A stretch of 64,000 nt of DNA, taken from positions 1-64,000 of the forward strand of contig JARYLU010000004.1 of assembly GCA_029907475.1 (NCBI GenBank), in the 5' to 3' direction. Position 1 is the stretch's first letter; each line of letters starts with the position of its first letter. The translations under genes were made by a program, and so were the position numbers. Shown here one piece after another: positions 8,273-17,916 of this stretch. The notes beneath the pieces are model-generated. The model did no database searches and was not told the origin of the DNA. It saw only the letters and a program-made list of their open reading frames with translations. The DNA comes from Bacillota bacterium (GTDB taxonomy: Bacteria; Bacillota; DSM-12270; Thermacetogeniales; Thermacetogeniaceae).

Positions 8273-9230
8273 CGGCATGAACTCCTTCTAATGGGTAATT
8301 TTGCTGTTGCCAGAAACGAAAGACTTTTTTGGGCTTATAAAGCCACCTTCCCCCCAGGTGGCTTTGATACTCTCCTAAAGCGAGAAAAATTCCATTGGGT
8401 GCGTAGAGCCGAACAAGGAGAGGTAAATTAGTGTTGCCAATTCCCCCCATAATTCCGGAAGGGGTAAGAGGTAAGCCGTTAACTATGTTACGTATTGCCT
8501 GCTCTTTTACTGTAAAAGCAGGCAAATCTTGTAACGCATAATCTATAGGGAGAAGAAAAGTAGAGTCTTCTTTGTCCCAAAGCTCTTTAATTTCTTCAAG
8601 GGTAAATGCGTTTTCGAGGCGGAAAGGTCCGCTTTCAGTCCTAATTAAAAAAGAAAGGCAGGCGCCAAAACCTAACCTCTCGCCAACTTCGGCGCAAATA
8701 CTTCTTACATAAGTTCCTTTAGAGCATATGATATCAAATAAAATGCTGGGATGCGGGTCATGATTTTTAATCCTGAGTACTTTCAGAGAATAGATAAAGA
8801 CCTTTCGCGGCTTTCTTTCCACTATTTTACCCTGGCGCGCCAGATCATAGAGCCTTTTTCCCTGGTAGTGAACTGCAGATACCATTGGGGGAACTTGCTT
8901 GATTTCTCCGGTCAAACTTTGAAAAATATCCTCGATTTGCTTTGGTTCAACCCGTACCGGAGCACTTTTATGTGTAATTTCCCCTCCGGTATCGTACGTT
9001 TCAGTGCGAATCCCAATAATCATTTCCCCCCGGTAACGCTTAGATTTATCCATGAGATATTCGGCAACCCGCGTTCCTTGCCCAATGCAAACAGGTAGCA
9101 CCCCGGCGGCCCCTGGATCAAGTGTCCCTGTATGGCCTATTTTTTGAGTATTAAATAATTTCCGCAGATATAAAACCAAGTCATGGGAGGTTATGCCTGG
9201 TGGCTTAAGAACATTAATTAATCCATCCAT
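8259..9230 (-). CDS. truB: tRNA pseudouridine-55 synthase
   Basis: Converts U55 in the T-loop of tRNA to pseudouridine. It has 323 residues from the ATG at 9230, opening MDGLINVLKPPGITSHD. The catalytic Asp38 is in GHTGTLDPGAAGVLP, and KGTYVRSICAEVG is also intact. A longer frame adds 32 residues that overlap nrnA and look unlike TruB, so it is rejected. There is a C-terminal PUA-like part from about residue 240. The start lies 5 bases past the nrnA stop. Confidence 0.96.
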   Translation of the reverse strand: MDGLINVLKPPGITSHDLVLYLRKLFNTQKIGHTGTLDPGAAGVLPVCIGQGTRVAEYLMDKSKRYRGEMIIGIRTETYDTGGEITHKSAPVRVEPKQIEDIFQSLTGEIKQVPPMVSAVHYQGKRLYDLARQGKIVERKPRKVFIYSLKVLRIKNHDPHPSILFDIICSKGTYVRSICAEVGERLGFGACLSFLIRTESGPFRLENAFTLEEIKELWDKEDSTFLLPIDYALQDLPAFTVKEQAIRNIVNGLPLTPSGIMGGIGNTNLPLLVRLYAPNGIFLALGEYQSHLGGRWLYKPKKVFRFWQQQNYPLEGVHADEGD

Positions 9231-9235
9231 TCTTG

Positions 9236-10222
9236 TCAATTCCCTCCTCCGCCTCGGGTAAGGAACTGTTCGGTTGCCTGAATTACTTTTCTTTCCACCT
9301 CTTTTAGATGTCCCCGGACCGTACACCCCGCAGCCCGTTCGTGGCCGCCACCTCCAAAGCAGGCGGCAAGTTGATTTACATCTAAAAATTTTTTCGAACG
9401 AAAACCAACTTTAATTTCATTGTTTTCCAGTTCTTTAAAGAGAATTCCTACTTCTACTCCAGCTAGAGATTTCGGATAATTTATAAAACCTTCACAGTCT
9501 TCAATTTTCCCCCCAACTTCGCGTAAAAACTGTTGAGACACTGTCATCCAGGCAACCAAACCGCTCTCGCTCACAGAAAGAGTGCCGAGACTTTTCCCTA
9601 ATAAGTGAATACTTGTTAAAGAGCGATTTTCATTCAAAAATTGGTGAATTTTTCGTTGGGTAGCTCCATATTCCAGGAGAGATGCTCCGGTCCGGTGGCA
9701 TCTGGGCGTTGTATTCTGATACTGAAAAAAGCCCGTATCGGTTACTAATGCAAAGTAAAGATTTGTAGCTATATCTGGAGTAATTTGAACTCCCATACCT
9801 ACGAGGATTTCAAAAACGAGTTCCCCGGTTGCCGCAGCGCCGGGGTCCACGACGTTGATGCTTCCGAAACCTGTATTACTGATATGATGATCAATATTAA
9901 TTACGGTTTTACATTTTTTCAATATATCTTCCAAATCTTTTCCAGTCCGGTTTAATTCTGTGCAGTCAAGGACAACTGCAATTTCAAAATGTATTTTTTT
10001 TAAATTACAAGGGAGTTGAATTAATTCGCTCCCCGGAAGAAACTGATAACTCTCGGATAGGGGATGGGGAGAAATTAATTCAACCTTTTTATCTAACTTT
10101 TTTAGCGCTAAACCGAGACCAAGCAGCGATCCTACCGCATCGCCGTCTGGATTAAGATGGGTAGTTATTAAAAATTCTCCGCCTTTCCGGAAGATGTTGC
10201 CGACTTCGTCGTGAATTTTCAC
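9236..10222 (-). CDS. nrnA: DHH-family oligoribonuclease / pAp phosphatase (NrnA)
   Basis: Degrades nano-RNAs and dephosphorylates pAp. It has 328 residues with an N-terminal DHH domain ([12 protein letters not shown] at 21-32, VVLDCTE about 83-89, DHH at 111-113) and a C-terminal DHHA1 domain with the [10 protein letters not shown] motif. The GTG start overlaps the rbfA stop by 4 bases, so the two are translationally coupled. This rbfA-nrnA-truB order is common in clostridia and takes up the place where a simple rbfA-truB pair is found in B. subtilis. Confidence 0.95.
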   Translation of the reverse strand: MKIHDEVGNIFRKGGEFLITTHLNPDGDAVGSLLGLGLALKKLDKKVELISPHPLSESYQFLPGSELIQLPCNLKKIHFEIAVVLDCTELNRTGKDLEDILKKCKTVINIDHHISNTGFGSINVVDPGAAATGELVFEILVGMGVQITPDIATNLYFALVTDTGFFQYQNTTPRCHRTGASLLEYGATQRKIHQFLNENRSLTSIHLLGKSLGTLSVSESGLVAWMTVSQQFLREVGGKIEDCEGFINYPKSLAGVEVGILFKELENNEIKVGFRSKKFLDVNQLAACFGGGGHERAAGCTVRGHLKEVERKVIQATEQFLTRGGGGN

Positions 10223-10590
10223 GTTTCCCCCGCCTCCTTTTCGTTAGAAACTTCGCGGAGGATTTGGGAAATTGCAATTCCCCTCTGTATTGAACGGTCG
10301 AGGCAAAAAGAAAGCTCGGGAAGATACCGTACGCGTATTCTTTTTCCAAGCTCCGCCCGGATAAATCCGCTTGCCTTTTTTAAACCTTCTAAAGTTCTGC
10401 TCTGGTCATTCTCAGACCCGAACACGCTTACGAACATTTTTGCGTGGCGCAGGTCTTTAGAGACTTCTACGCCTGTAATACTGGTAAATTTACTGATGCG
10501 AGGATCTTTTAATTCGAGCCGGAGAATATCAGTTACTTCACGCTTAATTTCTTCTGCAAGCCGACTTGTACGGAAGTTCACTTTACTCAC
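10219..10590 (-). CDS. rbfA: Ribosome-binding factor A
   Basis: Late 30S maturation factor that acts near the 5' end of 16S rRNA. It has 123 residues with a KH-like fold; the family features are the [18 protein letters not shown] stretch, [18 protein letters not shown] and [17 protein letters not shown]. The start is GTG (10590). It follows infB by 5 bases and is coupled to nrnA by a 4-base overlap. Confidence 0.96.
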   Translation of the reverse strand: MSKVNFRTSRLAEEIKREVTDILRLELKDPRISKFTSITGVEVSKDLRHAKMFVSVFGSENDQSRTLEGLKKASGFIRAELGKRIRVRYLPELSFCLDRSIQRGIAISQILREVSNEKEAGET

Positions 10591-10595
10591 CCTTT

Positions 10596-12752
10596 TTAAG
10601 AATGAAGCACCCTTTTTACCTCTTCAATGGTATAAGTTTCCAAGATGTCACCCTGTTTTAAATCTTGAAACTTGTCAAATCCGATTCCGCACTCGTGGCC
10701 CTGAGTTACCTCGCGAACATCGTCTTTGAAGCGTTTCAGGGAAGAAATACTACCTTCGTAAATTACAACACCATCACGTATGACACGGGCCTTGCTATTT
10801 CTGATCACCTTTCCTTCGGAAACATAACACCCCGCGACTAAACCTACTTTTGGAATGCGGAAGGTTTCTCTCACCTCGGCCCGGCCTAAAACGACCTCTT
10901 TCAGCTCCGGTTCTAAAAGACCTTCTAGAGCGGCTTTAATATCGTCAAGGGCTTCGTAAATAACGCGATAAAGTCTAATCTCTACTTGTTGCAATTCAGC
11001 GGCCTTTTTTACATTGCTATCAGGTCGCACGTTAAAGCCGATAATCAGGCCGGCGGAGGCACTTGCAAGCATGACATCTGTTTCCGTGATGGCCCCGACG
11101 CCGGAATGAATAAGATTGATCCTCACTTCCGAGGTATTTAATTTAGCAAGTGCCTGGGTGAGGGCTTCTACCGAACCTTGCACGTCAGCTTTAACTATAA
11201 GGTTTAATTCTTTTACCTTACCCTGTTGAATTTGCTTAAAGAGATCTTCCAAAGTAACTTTTCCGGTTACTGAGACATCTTGCTGGCGTTTAAGTTGAAC
11301 TCTTTCTTCTACAATTTGGCGGGCCAGCTTTTCATCCTGGACCACATAAAAAGAGTCGCCTGCATTAGGAACTTCTGAAAGACCTAATATTTCTACCGGA
11401 GTAGAGGGTGGTGCTTTTTTAATTCTTCGTCCTTTAAAGTCCATCATTGCTCTTACTCTTCCATGGGCAGTACCTGCTAAAACGTAATCGCTGATTTCGA
11501 GCGTTCCTTTTTGAATTAACACTGTAGCTACCGGTCCTCTTCCTTTATCTAATTGAGCCTCAATTATAGTTCCACGCGCGGGATGGTGGGGGTTTGCCTT
11601 TAATTCCTCCATTTCAGCAACAAGTAAAACCATTTCTAACAACTGGTCCAATCCTTCTTTTGTTGCGGCAGATACAGGAACGCAAATCGCATCTCCTCCC
11701 CATTCTTCGGGAACGAGACCGTGCTCGGCAAGTTGCTGCTTTACCCGCTCTGGATTTGATTGGGGTTTATCAATTTTGTTGATGGCAACTACAATCGGTA
11801 CCCCAGCTGCTTTTGCGTGGTTGATCGCTTCTATGGTTTGCGGCATCACTCCGTCGTCCGCTGCTACAACTAAAATAGCGATATCAGTAACCCTGGCCCC
11901 CCGTGCCCGCATCGCTGTAAAAGCTTCATGACCAGGTGTATCTAAAAAGGTAAGCTTTTTTCCTTTTAATTCAACTTGATATGCTCCGATGTGCTGCGTG
12001 ATCCCTCCTGCTTCGGTTGCGGTAACATTGGTTTGGCGAATTGCGTCAAGGAGAGAGGTTTTACCGTGGTCCACGTGACCCATTACTGTAATCACAGGCG
12101 GTCTTGGCTCAAGCTGCTCTTCTTCATCGGGAGTATCTTCCAGAATGATTTCCAGCTTTACGGTATCCTCCTGAACTTCAACCTCAACTCCAAACTCTTC
12201 TGCAACCAAAATTGCTGTTTCACTATCAATTTTCTGATTTAAGGGTGCCATTACCCCCAGTTCGATTAATTTCTTGATTACCTCACTGCCACTAACTCCT
12301 AATTGATTGGCTAATTCTTGAGGCGTAACCTGATTTCCAATTATAATTTTTGTTTGGGGGAGTTCACCGGGTGTCCGGTTGACTCCTTTACGCCTTCTTT
12401 TTCCTAAGGACTTGCGAGAAGAGATTGTGACCACTTTTGAAAGAAGCTTACGCTGGCTTTGTTCTTGGGAGCGACGCAACTCTTCTTTGCGCGCTAAAGC
12501 CCGCCTCCGGTATTCTTCTCGGTCAAACTTAGGTTCTTTTCCAGCCTGAGGTTCTGGTTCTCTGTGAGGTCCCTTTGGGGATTTTGCGAGGTCTTTTTTA
12601 CCAAATATTTTTTTAACCCGTCTAACCTCTTCGTCCTCTAAAGTACTCATATGATTTTTTACTGTTAATCCCATTTGGTGTAAACGGGTAAGAAGATCCT
12701 TGCTATTCATTTCCAGTTCTTTTGCTAGTTGATGGACACGAGTTTTTGCCAT
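10596..12752 (-). CDS. infB: Translation initiation factor IF-2
   Basis: GTPase that places fMet-tRNA in the 30S P site. It has 718 residues, at the short end for the family owing to a modest basic linker. The N-terminal IF2N domain (about 1-50) is followed by a charged linker (50-125) and a second IF2N domain (about 140-190). The G domain has GHVDHGKT at 225-232, DTPGHEAF near 270 and NKID near 326. Domains II, III and IV are complete to the C-terminus. It lies between ylxQ and rbfA, the standard place in the nusA-infB operon. Confidence 0.98.
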   Translation of the reverse strand: MAKTRVHQLAKELEMNSKDLLTRLHQMGLTVKNHMSTLEDEEVRRVKKIFGKKDLAKSPKGPHREPEPQAGKEPKFDREEYRRRALARKEELRRSQEQSQRKLLSKVVTISSRKSLGKRRRKGVNRTPGELPQTKIIIGNQVTPQELANQLGVSGSEVIKKLIELGVMAPLNQKIDSETAILVAEEFGVEVEVQEDTVKLEIILEDTPDEEEQLEPRPPVITVMGHVDHGKTSLLDAIRQTNVTATEAGGITQHIGAYQVELKGKKLTFLDTPGHEAFTAMRARGARVTDIAILVVAADDGVMPQTIEAINHAKAAGVPIVVAINKIDKPQSNPERVKQQLAEHGLVPEEWGGDAICVPVSAATKEGLDQLLEMVLLVAEMEELKANPHHPARGTIIEAQLDKGRGPVATVLIQKGTLEISDYVLAGTAHGRVRAMMDFKGRRIKKAPPSTPVEILGLSEVPNAGDSFYVVQDEKLARQIVEERVQLKRQQDVSVTGKVTLEDLFKQIQQGKVKELNLIVKADVQGSVEALTQALAKLNTSEVRINLIHSGVGAITETDVMLASASAGLIIGFNVRPDSNVKKAAELQQVEIRLYRVIYEALDDIKAALEGLLEPELKEVVLGRAEVRETFRIPKVGLVAGCYVSEGKVIRNSKARVIRDGVVIYEGSISSLKRFKDDVREVTQGHECGIGFDKFQDLKQGDILETYTIEEVKRVLHS

Positions 12753-12781
12753 TAAATCACCCCCAGTTTAAACAGGTTTAA

Positions 12782-13105
12782 TTAAGATTTTATTTCCTTA
12801 TCTTTAAAAAATTCTGCTTCTATTTTTTTAAGGATATGCCGGGCAAAATCTTCGCAAAGGACTGTCCAGATACATGAAGAGCGACCCAGGAACTTGAGGA
12901 ATTGCCGTTTAGAACCAAACTCGAAAAAGGGTATTTGTTCCGAAAGGCAAGCTTTAATTATTTTTTTTCTGTTGCTTCCGGTATCGTCTGCGAATATTAC
13001 AAGCCTGGCTTTTTGTTGGGAGATCGCGTGAAGACAACTTGTTATTCCAGAGGTAAGCTTGCCTGCCCGCTTCGCAAGACCCAGCAAAGAAAAAAAGGAT
13101 GTCAT
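12782..13105 (-). CDS. ylxQ: L7Ae/L30e/S12e-family RNA-binding protein (YlxQ)
   Basis: Small L7Ae-fold protein that, in the family, binds kink-turn RNA. It has 107 residues opening FFSLLGLAKRAGKLTSG, the family signature, with LVIFADDTGSNRKKI in the middle. The start overlaps the ylxR stop by 4 bases. The C-terminal 30 residues are more charged and divergent. It is conserved in nusA-infB operons and its cellular role is unclear. Confidence 0.9.
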   Translation of the reverse strand: MTSFFSLLGLAKRAGKLTSGITSCLHAISQQKARLVIFADDTGSNRKKIIKACLSEQIPFFEFGSKRQFLKFLGRSSCIWTVLCEDFARHILKKIEAEFFKDKEIKS

Positions 13106-13377
13106 TTTGCTACACCCGAAAGCGTTTTTTTAAGTTCTTCGACAATTTCTGAAGGCAATTCAACACGTAAAGCTCGTTGCAGTTGTTTTCCCGCGACAGC
13201 AGCTTCCAGGCACTTTAGATCCCGGCAAATATAAGCACCCCGGCCGGACCGTTTTCCGGTCGGATCAATTACTACGTGAAGATCGGGTGTCCGAACAATC
13301 CTGATTAATTCCCTTTTCCCTTTGGTTTGCTGGCAGCCCACACAGATGCGCTGAGGAATTTTTTTAATTCTAGGCAT
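13102..13377 (-). CDS. ylxR: YlxR (RnpM) RNA-binding protein
   Basis: DUF448 protein; B. subtilis YlxR has been described as an RNase P modulator (RnpM). From the ATG at 13377 it has 91 residues, with the conserved RICVGCQQTKGKRELIRIVR and the GRGAYICRDLKCLE motif. The longer frame adds 11 residues lying inside nusA and is not needed. The start overlaps the end of nusA by 8 bases. Confidence 0.93.
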   Translation of the reverse strand: MPRIKKIPQRICVGCQQTKGKRELIRIVRTPDLHVVIDPTGKRSGRGAYICRDLKCLEAAVAGKQLQRALRVELPSEIVEELKKTLSGVAK

Positions 13378-14461
13378 CGTAGGTTTCCACCCCACGTTCC
13401 TGCTCATCAAGAACTAGATTTTTACTCTCGCGAACCTGGGATTCGCTTTTGATGTCAATTTTCCAACCCGTCAGACGTGCCGCTAAGCGGGCATTTTGTC
13501 CTTCTTTACCAATTGCCAGGGAAAGTTGGAAGTCGGGTACAATTACCCTTGCGATTTTTTCGTTTTCGTTGATCTCGACCGAAAGAACTTTTGCAGGACT
13601 TAGAGCATTGGCAACAAAAACTTTTGGATCGCTGTCCCACTTCACAATGTCAATTTTTTCCCCCCGGAGTTCATTGACGATTGCCTGGACACGCATTCCC
13701 TTAGGTCCCACGCAGGCCCCGACTGAGTCCACGTTTTCGTCTCTAGAGTGAACAGCAATCTTTGAGCGGGCGCCTGGTTCGCGGGCAACCGCCTTTAATT
13801 CGACAATACCTTCATAAATCTCAGGAACTTCTAATTCGAAGAGACGCTTTAGAAGTCCCGGGTGAGTACGAGACACTAAAATTTGAGGACCCTTTGTAGT
13901 TTTTTTAACTTCGACCACATATGTTTTAATGCGATCACCCCGGTTGTATTTTTCACCAGGAATTTGTTCCGCCGGGGCAAGGAGGGCTTCGGCACGACCT
14001 AAATCAATATAAATGTTTTTTGCCTCTTGCCGGCGGATCACGCCCGTAACAATATCTCCCTCGCGGCTTAAAAACTCTTCATAGATGAGTCCCCGCTCTG
14101 CCTCCCGGATTCTCTGAACAACTACCTGCTTTGCTGTTTGAGCTGCAATCCGTCCAAAGTTTTGGGGAGTCACCTCCACTTCTATTGCATCACTCAAGTT
14201 TACTTCGGCGTTTATATTTTTAGCATTCTCCAAATCAATTTCAAGCCTGGGGTCCGTGACCGTATCTACCACCGTTTTTCTGGCAAAGACTTTAATTTCG
14301 CCTGTTTCCCTTGCAATTTCTACGCGTGCATTTTGAACTGAACCAAAATTTTTTCGGTATGCGGACAGCAGAGCAACTTCGATGGCTTCTAAAAGAGTGT
14401 CTATATTAATTCCCTTTTCCTTTTCGATATCTTTTAGAGCATTGATAAATTCAATATTCAT
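13370..14461 (-). CDS. nusA: Transcription termination/antitermination factor NusA
   Basis: RNA-polymerase-bound pausing and termination factor. It has 363 residues, the short Gram-positive form without C-terminal acidic repeats. The N-terminal polymerase-binding domain (1-125) is followed by S1 (about 135-200), KH1 (VGACVGPKGMRVQAI) and KH2 (AIGKEGQNARLAARLTGWKID). It follows rimP by 28 bases. Many NusA operons are autoregulated through a leader hairpin, and one is seen upstream of rimP here. Confidence 0.97.
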   Translation of the reverse strand: MNIEFINALKDIEKEKGINIDTLLEAIEVALLSAYRKNFGSVQNARVEIARETGEIKVFARKTVVDTVTDPRLEIDLENAKNINAEVNLSDAIEVEVTPQNFGRIAAQTAKQVVVQRIREAERGLIYEEFLSREGDIVTGVIRRQEAKNIYIDLGRAEALLAPAEQIPGEKYNRGDRIKTYVVEVKKTTKGPQILVSRTHPGLLKRLFELEVPEIYEGIVELKAVAREPGARSKIAVHSRDENVDSVGACVGPKGMRVQAIVNELRGEKIDIVKWDSDPKVFVANALSPAKVLSVEINENEKIARVIVPDFQLSLAIGKEGQNARLAARLTGWKIDIKSESQVRESKNLVLDEQERGVETYDA

Positions 14462-14489
14462 GTCTTGTTCACCTCCCTACTGTGAAGAA

Positions 14490-14948
14490 CTAAAACACTT
14501 TCAGCCTTGCGTGACTGATTAATTCATATGGTATCATAAAATTACCTTCATCTGTTTGAATGATTACCTCGTCGTTAAGATAATCAACAAGCTCGCCCTC
14601 GAACTTCCTTTTGCCATGAACTTTGTGAAAAGTTTTTAATGAAATTTGAGAACCCCGGTAACGGATAAAATCCGAGGGTCTCGTCAACGGCCTTTCAATC
14701 CCGGGTGATGAAACTTCCAGGACATATTGATGAGGAATGAGATCTAACATGTCTAACCTTGGACTTAAAAAGTTGCTGACATTTTCACAATCCGCGAGTT
14801 GAATACCGCCCGGTTTATCTATAAAGACACGCAAAAACCACTTCTTTCCTTCCTTTCGGTATTCTACATCAACAAGTTCGAGCGCACCACCGGTTAAAAG
14901 AGGTTCAAGCAATTTTACAATTGCATCGTAAAGTGTTGATTTTTTCAA
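14490..14948 (-). CDS. rimP: Ribosome maturation factor RimP
   Basis: Assists early 30S assembly. It has 152 residues with the N-terminal domain motif LELVDVEYRKEGKKWFLRVFIDKPGG, the YVLEVSSPGIERPL signature and a C-terminal Sm-like barrel. The ATG has GGAGGG upstream. It is the first standard gene of the operon, 107 bases downstream of the -10 box, and its start is overlapped by the leader ORF at 14905-15012. Confidence 0.96.
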   Translation of the reverse strand: MKKSTLYDAIVKLLEPLLTGGALELVDVEYRKEGKKWFLRVFIDKPGGIQLADCENVSNFLSPRLDMLDLIPHQYVLEVSSPGIERPLTRPSDFIRYRGSQISLKTFHKVHGKRKFEGELVDYLNDEVIIQTDEGNFMIPYELISHARLKVF

Positions 14949-15012
14949 GAAAAACCCTCCGTTTGCTGAAAAAATAATATGAAAGAGTGGGTAAAACCCA
15001 CTCTCTGTTCAA
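14905..15012 (-). CDS. Candidate leader peptide ORF before rimP-nusA
   Basis: A 35-codon frame opens at TTG (15012) with GGGGAGG 4 bases upstream, crosses the whole leader hairpin, and ends 43 bases inside rimP in another frame. The peptide begins LNREWVLPTLSYYFFSKRR. The short spacing to a strong Shine-Dalgarno and the overlap with rimP fit a regulatory leader peptide coupled to rimP. There is no homology evidence, and it may be chance. Confidence 0.25.
   Translation of the reverse strand: MNREWVLPTLSYYFFSKRRVFLEKINTLRCNCKIA
14984..15004 (-). terminator. Leader hairpin, likely attenuator of the rimP-nusA-infB operon
   Basis: Perfect 9-bp stem AGAGTGGGT/ACCCACTCT with a 3-base loop, followed on the minus strand by TTCATATTATTTTTTC. 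It lies downstream of the promoter at 15055-15083, so it can interrupt the operon's own transcript; it could also stop read-through from proS. The imperfect U-tract suggests a conditional, NusA-sensitive stop. Confidence 0.6.
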
Positions 15013-15054
15013 ACAACCTCCCCTGAGCCTTTCAGCGCACTTTCCTCTCTTTGA

Positions 15055-15083
15055 ATTATAACAAAATATAAAAATTTCTGCAA
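15055..15083 (-). promoter_or_regulatory. Sigma-A promoter of the rimP-nusA-infB operon
   Basis: TTGCAG (15078-15083), a 17-base AT-rich spacer and a consensus TATAAT (15055-15060) on the minus strand, placed 28 bases past the proS stop. Transcription should begin near 15048, giving a leader of about 100 bases. Confidence 0.85.
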
Positions 15084-15110
15084 CAAAAAGGGACCCTCTA
15101 CTTGAGGAGG

Positions 15111-16838
15111 TTATTCTCCTTTTCGGAGGGTTTTTAAAGTGCCGGCCAGGTAAGCGATGGCATCCTCTTTTTCTTTCAGGATAATTTTTCCCGTAGCACG
15201 CCATTTAATTTCAACCAGACCTTCGGTAATTGCTTGTGCTCCCACTACTAAACGAACTGGATAACCGATTAAATCCGCATCTTTAAATTTTACACCGACG
15301 CGCTCCGACCGGTCATCATAAATAGCATCTACGCCGGCAGCCAGGAGTTTTTGATAAATCTCCTCGGCCAATTTTACTTGTAAAGAATCCCGGTGACTGA
15401 CTGGAATCACGACTACCTCGTAAGGTGCGAGAGATACAGGCCAGATTATTCCATTTTCGTCATACCTTTGTTCTACAGCCGCGGCCATTGTCCTGGTGAT
15501 ACCGATTCCATAGCAACCCATGATTATGGGAATTTCTTTTCCTGTTTCGTCAAGAATGGTGGCCCCCAGTGCTTTGCTGTATTTAACACCTAGTTTAAAG
15601 ATTTGGCCAACTTCAATTCCCCTTTTCAAATGAAGGAGGGCACCACATTTTGGACATGGATCTCCCTCTTCTGCAATCCGGAGATCGCCCATGGCATCAA
15701 CATCATAATCGCGGCCAAAATTCACATTTAGATAATGATTATCTACCCGGTTTGCTCCAGCAACGGCATTAACTAAATATTTAACCTCGTAATCCCCGAT
15801 AATTTTTAAGGGAGCCCTTTCTTTTAAACCAACAGGCCCTGCATAACCGAGCGGAATCTGAAAGCAGCGGGTAACTTCTAATTCTGAAGCAATCTCAAGT
15901 TGATTCGCTGCCAGGAAGTTTTTTAATTTGGTTTCGTTTACAGCGCGATCTCCCCGGACAAGAACTGCCACCAGTTCCCCGTCTGCGTAATAAAATAAGG
16001 TTTTAAGAATTGCCCGGGGTTCTTCACCTAAAAAAGCGGCTAATTCTTGAACAGTGCGAACCCCCGGAGTTGGTATAAGTTCCAATGCTTTTGCTTCCCG
16101 AGCAGGAGGAAAATTCTGCGGTTGGCACGGGGCCTTTTCGACATTTGCGGCATAATCACAGGAAGAACAAAAAACAAGCTCTGCCTCCCCGGTATCTGCA
16201 AGGACCATAAACTCATGGGTATCACTGCCCCCGATTGCACCAGGATCTGCTTCAACGATTCTAAAAGAGAGACCGCAACGACTGAAAATCCGGCTGTAAG
16301 CATTATACATTTTCTGGTAATTAGTTTCTAGACCGTTCTCATCTTTGTCAAAGGAGTAGAGGTCCTTCATAATAAATTCTCGTCCTCGCATCAAACCGAA
16401 ACGCGGGCGGCGTTCATCCCGGTATTTGTTTTGAATTTGGTAAAGAAGGAGAGGAAGCTGGCGATATGATTTGACCTCCTGGCGGATTAAATCTGTAATA
16501 ATTTCTTCATGGGTTGGCCCCAAACAAAAGTTGCGTCCGTGGCGGTCCTGCAAGCGAAACATTTCAGGACCATATACATCCCAGCGCCCTGTTTCATGCC
16601 ATATTTCTGCCGGCTGGATGATCGGAAGTAAAAGTTCTATTCCCCCCGCTTTGTTCATTTCTTCGCGGACAATCTGCTTAATTTTTTCTACTACCCGATA
16701 CCCCAAGGGGAGAAGTGTATAGATACCGGCGGCCACTTTCCGGAGCATACCTGCACGAAGTAAAAGCTGGTGACTGATTGTATCTGCTTCCGCAGGCACC
16801 TCCCTGAGAGTCGGAATAAGATTTTCTGTTACCCGCAC
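15111..16838 (-). CDS. proS: Prolyl-tRNA synthetase (long bacterial type)
   Basis: Class II aminoacyl-tRNA synthetase of 575 residues. Motif 1 is in the N-terminal third, motif 2 is in [18 protein letters not shown], a YbaK-like editing insertion spans about 230-390 and motif 3 is [15 protein letters not shown]-terminal anticodon domain starts near 470. The GTG start has AGGAGG 11 bases upstream. It follows ispG by 15 bases. In B. subtilis polC comes next; here the rimP operon promoter follows at once. Confidence 0.97.
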   Translation of the reverse strand: MRVTENLIPTLREVPAEADTISHQLLLRAGMLRKVAAGIYTLLPLGYRVVEKIKQIVREEMNKAGGIELLLPIIQPAEIWHETGRWDVYGPEMFRLQDRHGRNFCLGPTHEEIITDLIRQEVKSYRQLPLLLYQIQNKYRDERRPRFGLMRGREFIMKDLYSFDKDENGLETNYQKMYNAYSRIFSRCGLSFRIVEADPGAIGGSDTHEFMVLADTGEAELVFCSSCDYAANVEKAPCQPQNFPPAREAKALELIPTPGVRTVQELAAFLGEEPRAILKTLFYYADGELVAVLVRGDRAVNETKLKNFLAANQLEIASELEVTRCFQIPLGYAGPVGLKERAPLKIIGDYEVKYLVNAVAGANRVDNHYLNVNFGRDYDVDAMGDLRIAEEGDPCPKCGALLHLKRGIEVGQIFKLGVKYSKALGATILDETGKEIPIIMGCYGIGITRTMAAAVEQRYDENGIIWPVSLAPYEVVVIPVSHRDSLQVKLAEEIYQKLLAAGVDAIYDDRSERVGVKFKDADLIGYPVRLVVGAQAITEGLVEIKWRATGKIILKEKEDAIAYLAGTLKTLRKGE

Positions 16839-16853
16839 CCCGTAATATCCCTC

Positions 16854-17906
16854 CTAATCCTCTAATATCTCCTTAATTTCGGTAATTAGAGCTTCAACCA
16901 GTTTTTCCTCGGGAACTTTTCGGATCAATTTTCCTTTTTTAAATAAAAACCCAGATCCCTTCCCCCCGGCAATTCCTACATCAGCTTCACGGGCCTCTCC
17001 GGGCCCGTTCACGGTACAACCCATTACGGCAACGCGCAAGGGTTTAGTCGAAGCGGGAAGACGCTCCTCCACGGCACGTGCGATTTCAACCAGATTTATC
17101 TGACAGCGTCCGCAAGTAGGGCACGAAATAATCTCAATACCTTCTCTCCCGAGACCCAAACTCTTTAAAATTTGGGCTCCCACCCTTACTTCTTCATGTG
17201 GTGTACCTGTTAAGGAAACCCGAATTGTATCTCCAATACCCTCTGCAAGCAGGGTACCAATTCCGACTGCGGATTTAATCGTCCCCGCCCAGGGCCCCCC
17301 TGCTTCGGTAACTCCTAAATGAAGCGGATAATCGACGCGTTTTGATAAAATCCTATATGCTTCGACTGTAAGCGGAACATCGGCGGCTTTAACGGAAATT
17401 TTCAAGTTGTAGTAATTTTCTCTTTCTAACAGAGCAACGTGAGATAAAGCACTTTCCACCAGTCCGATGGCCGTTCTTCCGTATTTCGCCAGGATTTCGG
17501 AAGCCAGGGACCCTGCGTTAACACCAATCCGGATCGGGATATTTTTTTCAACTGCGGCTTTTACAACTGCTCGAACACGCTCTTGACTCCCGATGTTCCC
17601 GGGATTAATTCGAAGCCCATCGGCACCGTTTTCAACTGCAAGAAGTGCGAGCCGGTGATCGAAATGAATATCTGCTACAAGGGGAACCCTAATTTGCTCT
17701 TTAATTTTTTTAATTGCTCTTGCTGCCTCCTGATCGGGTACGGCAACCCTGATGATGTCACACCCGAGTTGTTCCAGTTCTCTGATTTGGGCTACGGTTG
17801 AGCTAATATCTCGGGTATCTGTTTTCGTCATTGTTTGCACCGAAACCGGCGCTCCCCCACCGACAGGTATATTACCCAGCATAATTTTTTTCGTGATTCT
17901 TCGCAT
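16854..17906 (-). CDS. ispG: 4-hydroxy-3-methylbut-2-enyl diphosphate synthase (flavodoxin)
   Basis: The [4Fe-4S] enzyme of the MEP isoprenoid pathway, 350 residues from the ATG at 17906. A TIM-barrel N-terminal domain is followed by the iron-sulfur domain, with cluster Cys residues in SCPTCGRC and in GCTVNGPGEA. AGGGTGG is 5 bases before this ATG; a GTG three codons further up sits inside that sequence and is less likely. Neighbours dxr and uppS make the same pathway's precursor and a downstream product. Confidence 0.97.
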   Translation of the reverse strand: MRRITKKIMLGNIPVGGGAPVSVQTMTKTDTRDISSTVAQIRELEQLGCDIIRVAVPDQEAARAIKKIKEQIRVPLVADIHFDHRLALLAVENGADGLRINPGNIGSQERVRAVVKAAVEKNIPIRIGVNAGSLASEILAKYGRTAIGLVESALSHVALLERENYYNLKISVKAADVPLTVEAYRILSKRVDYPLHLGVTEAGGPWAGTIKSAVGIGTLLAEGIGDTIRVSLTGTPHEEVRVGAQILKSLGLGREGIEIISCPTCGRCQINLVEIARAVEERLPASTKPLRVAVMGCTVNGPGEAREADVGIAGGKGSGFLFKKGKLIRKVPEEKLVEALITEIKEILED

Positions 17907-17916
17907 CCAAACCACC

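Noticed and set aside
15013-15204. Upstream part of the frame 14905-15204, read as a 99-residue protein
   Set aside because: It is antisense-free but overlaps the end of proS and the promoter; only the part after the ribosome site at 15017-15023 is kept as a leader candidate.
16839-16853. T-box leader for proS
   Set aside because: Only 15 bases separate ispG and proS, so there is no room for a T-box.
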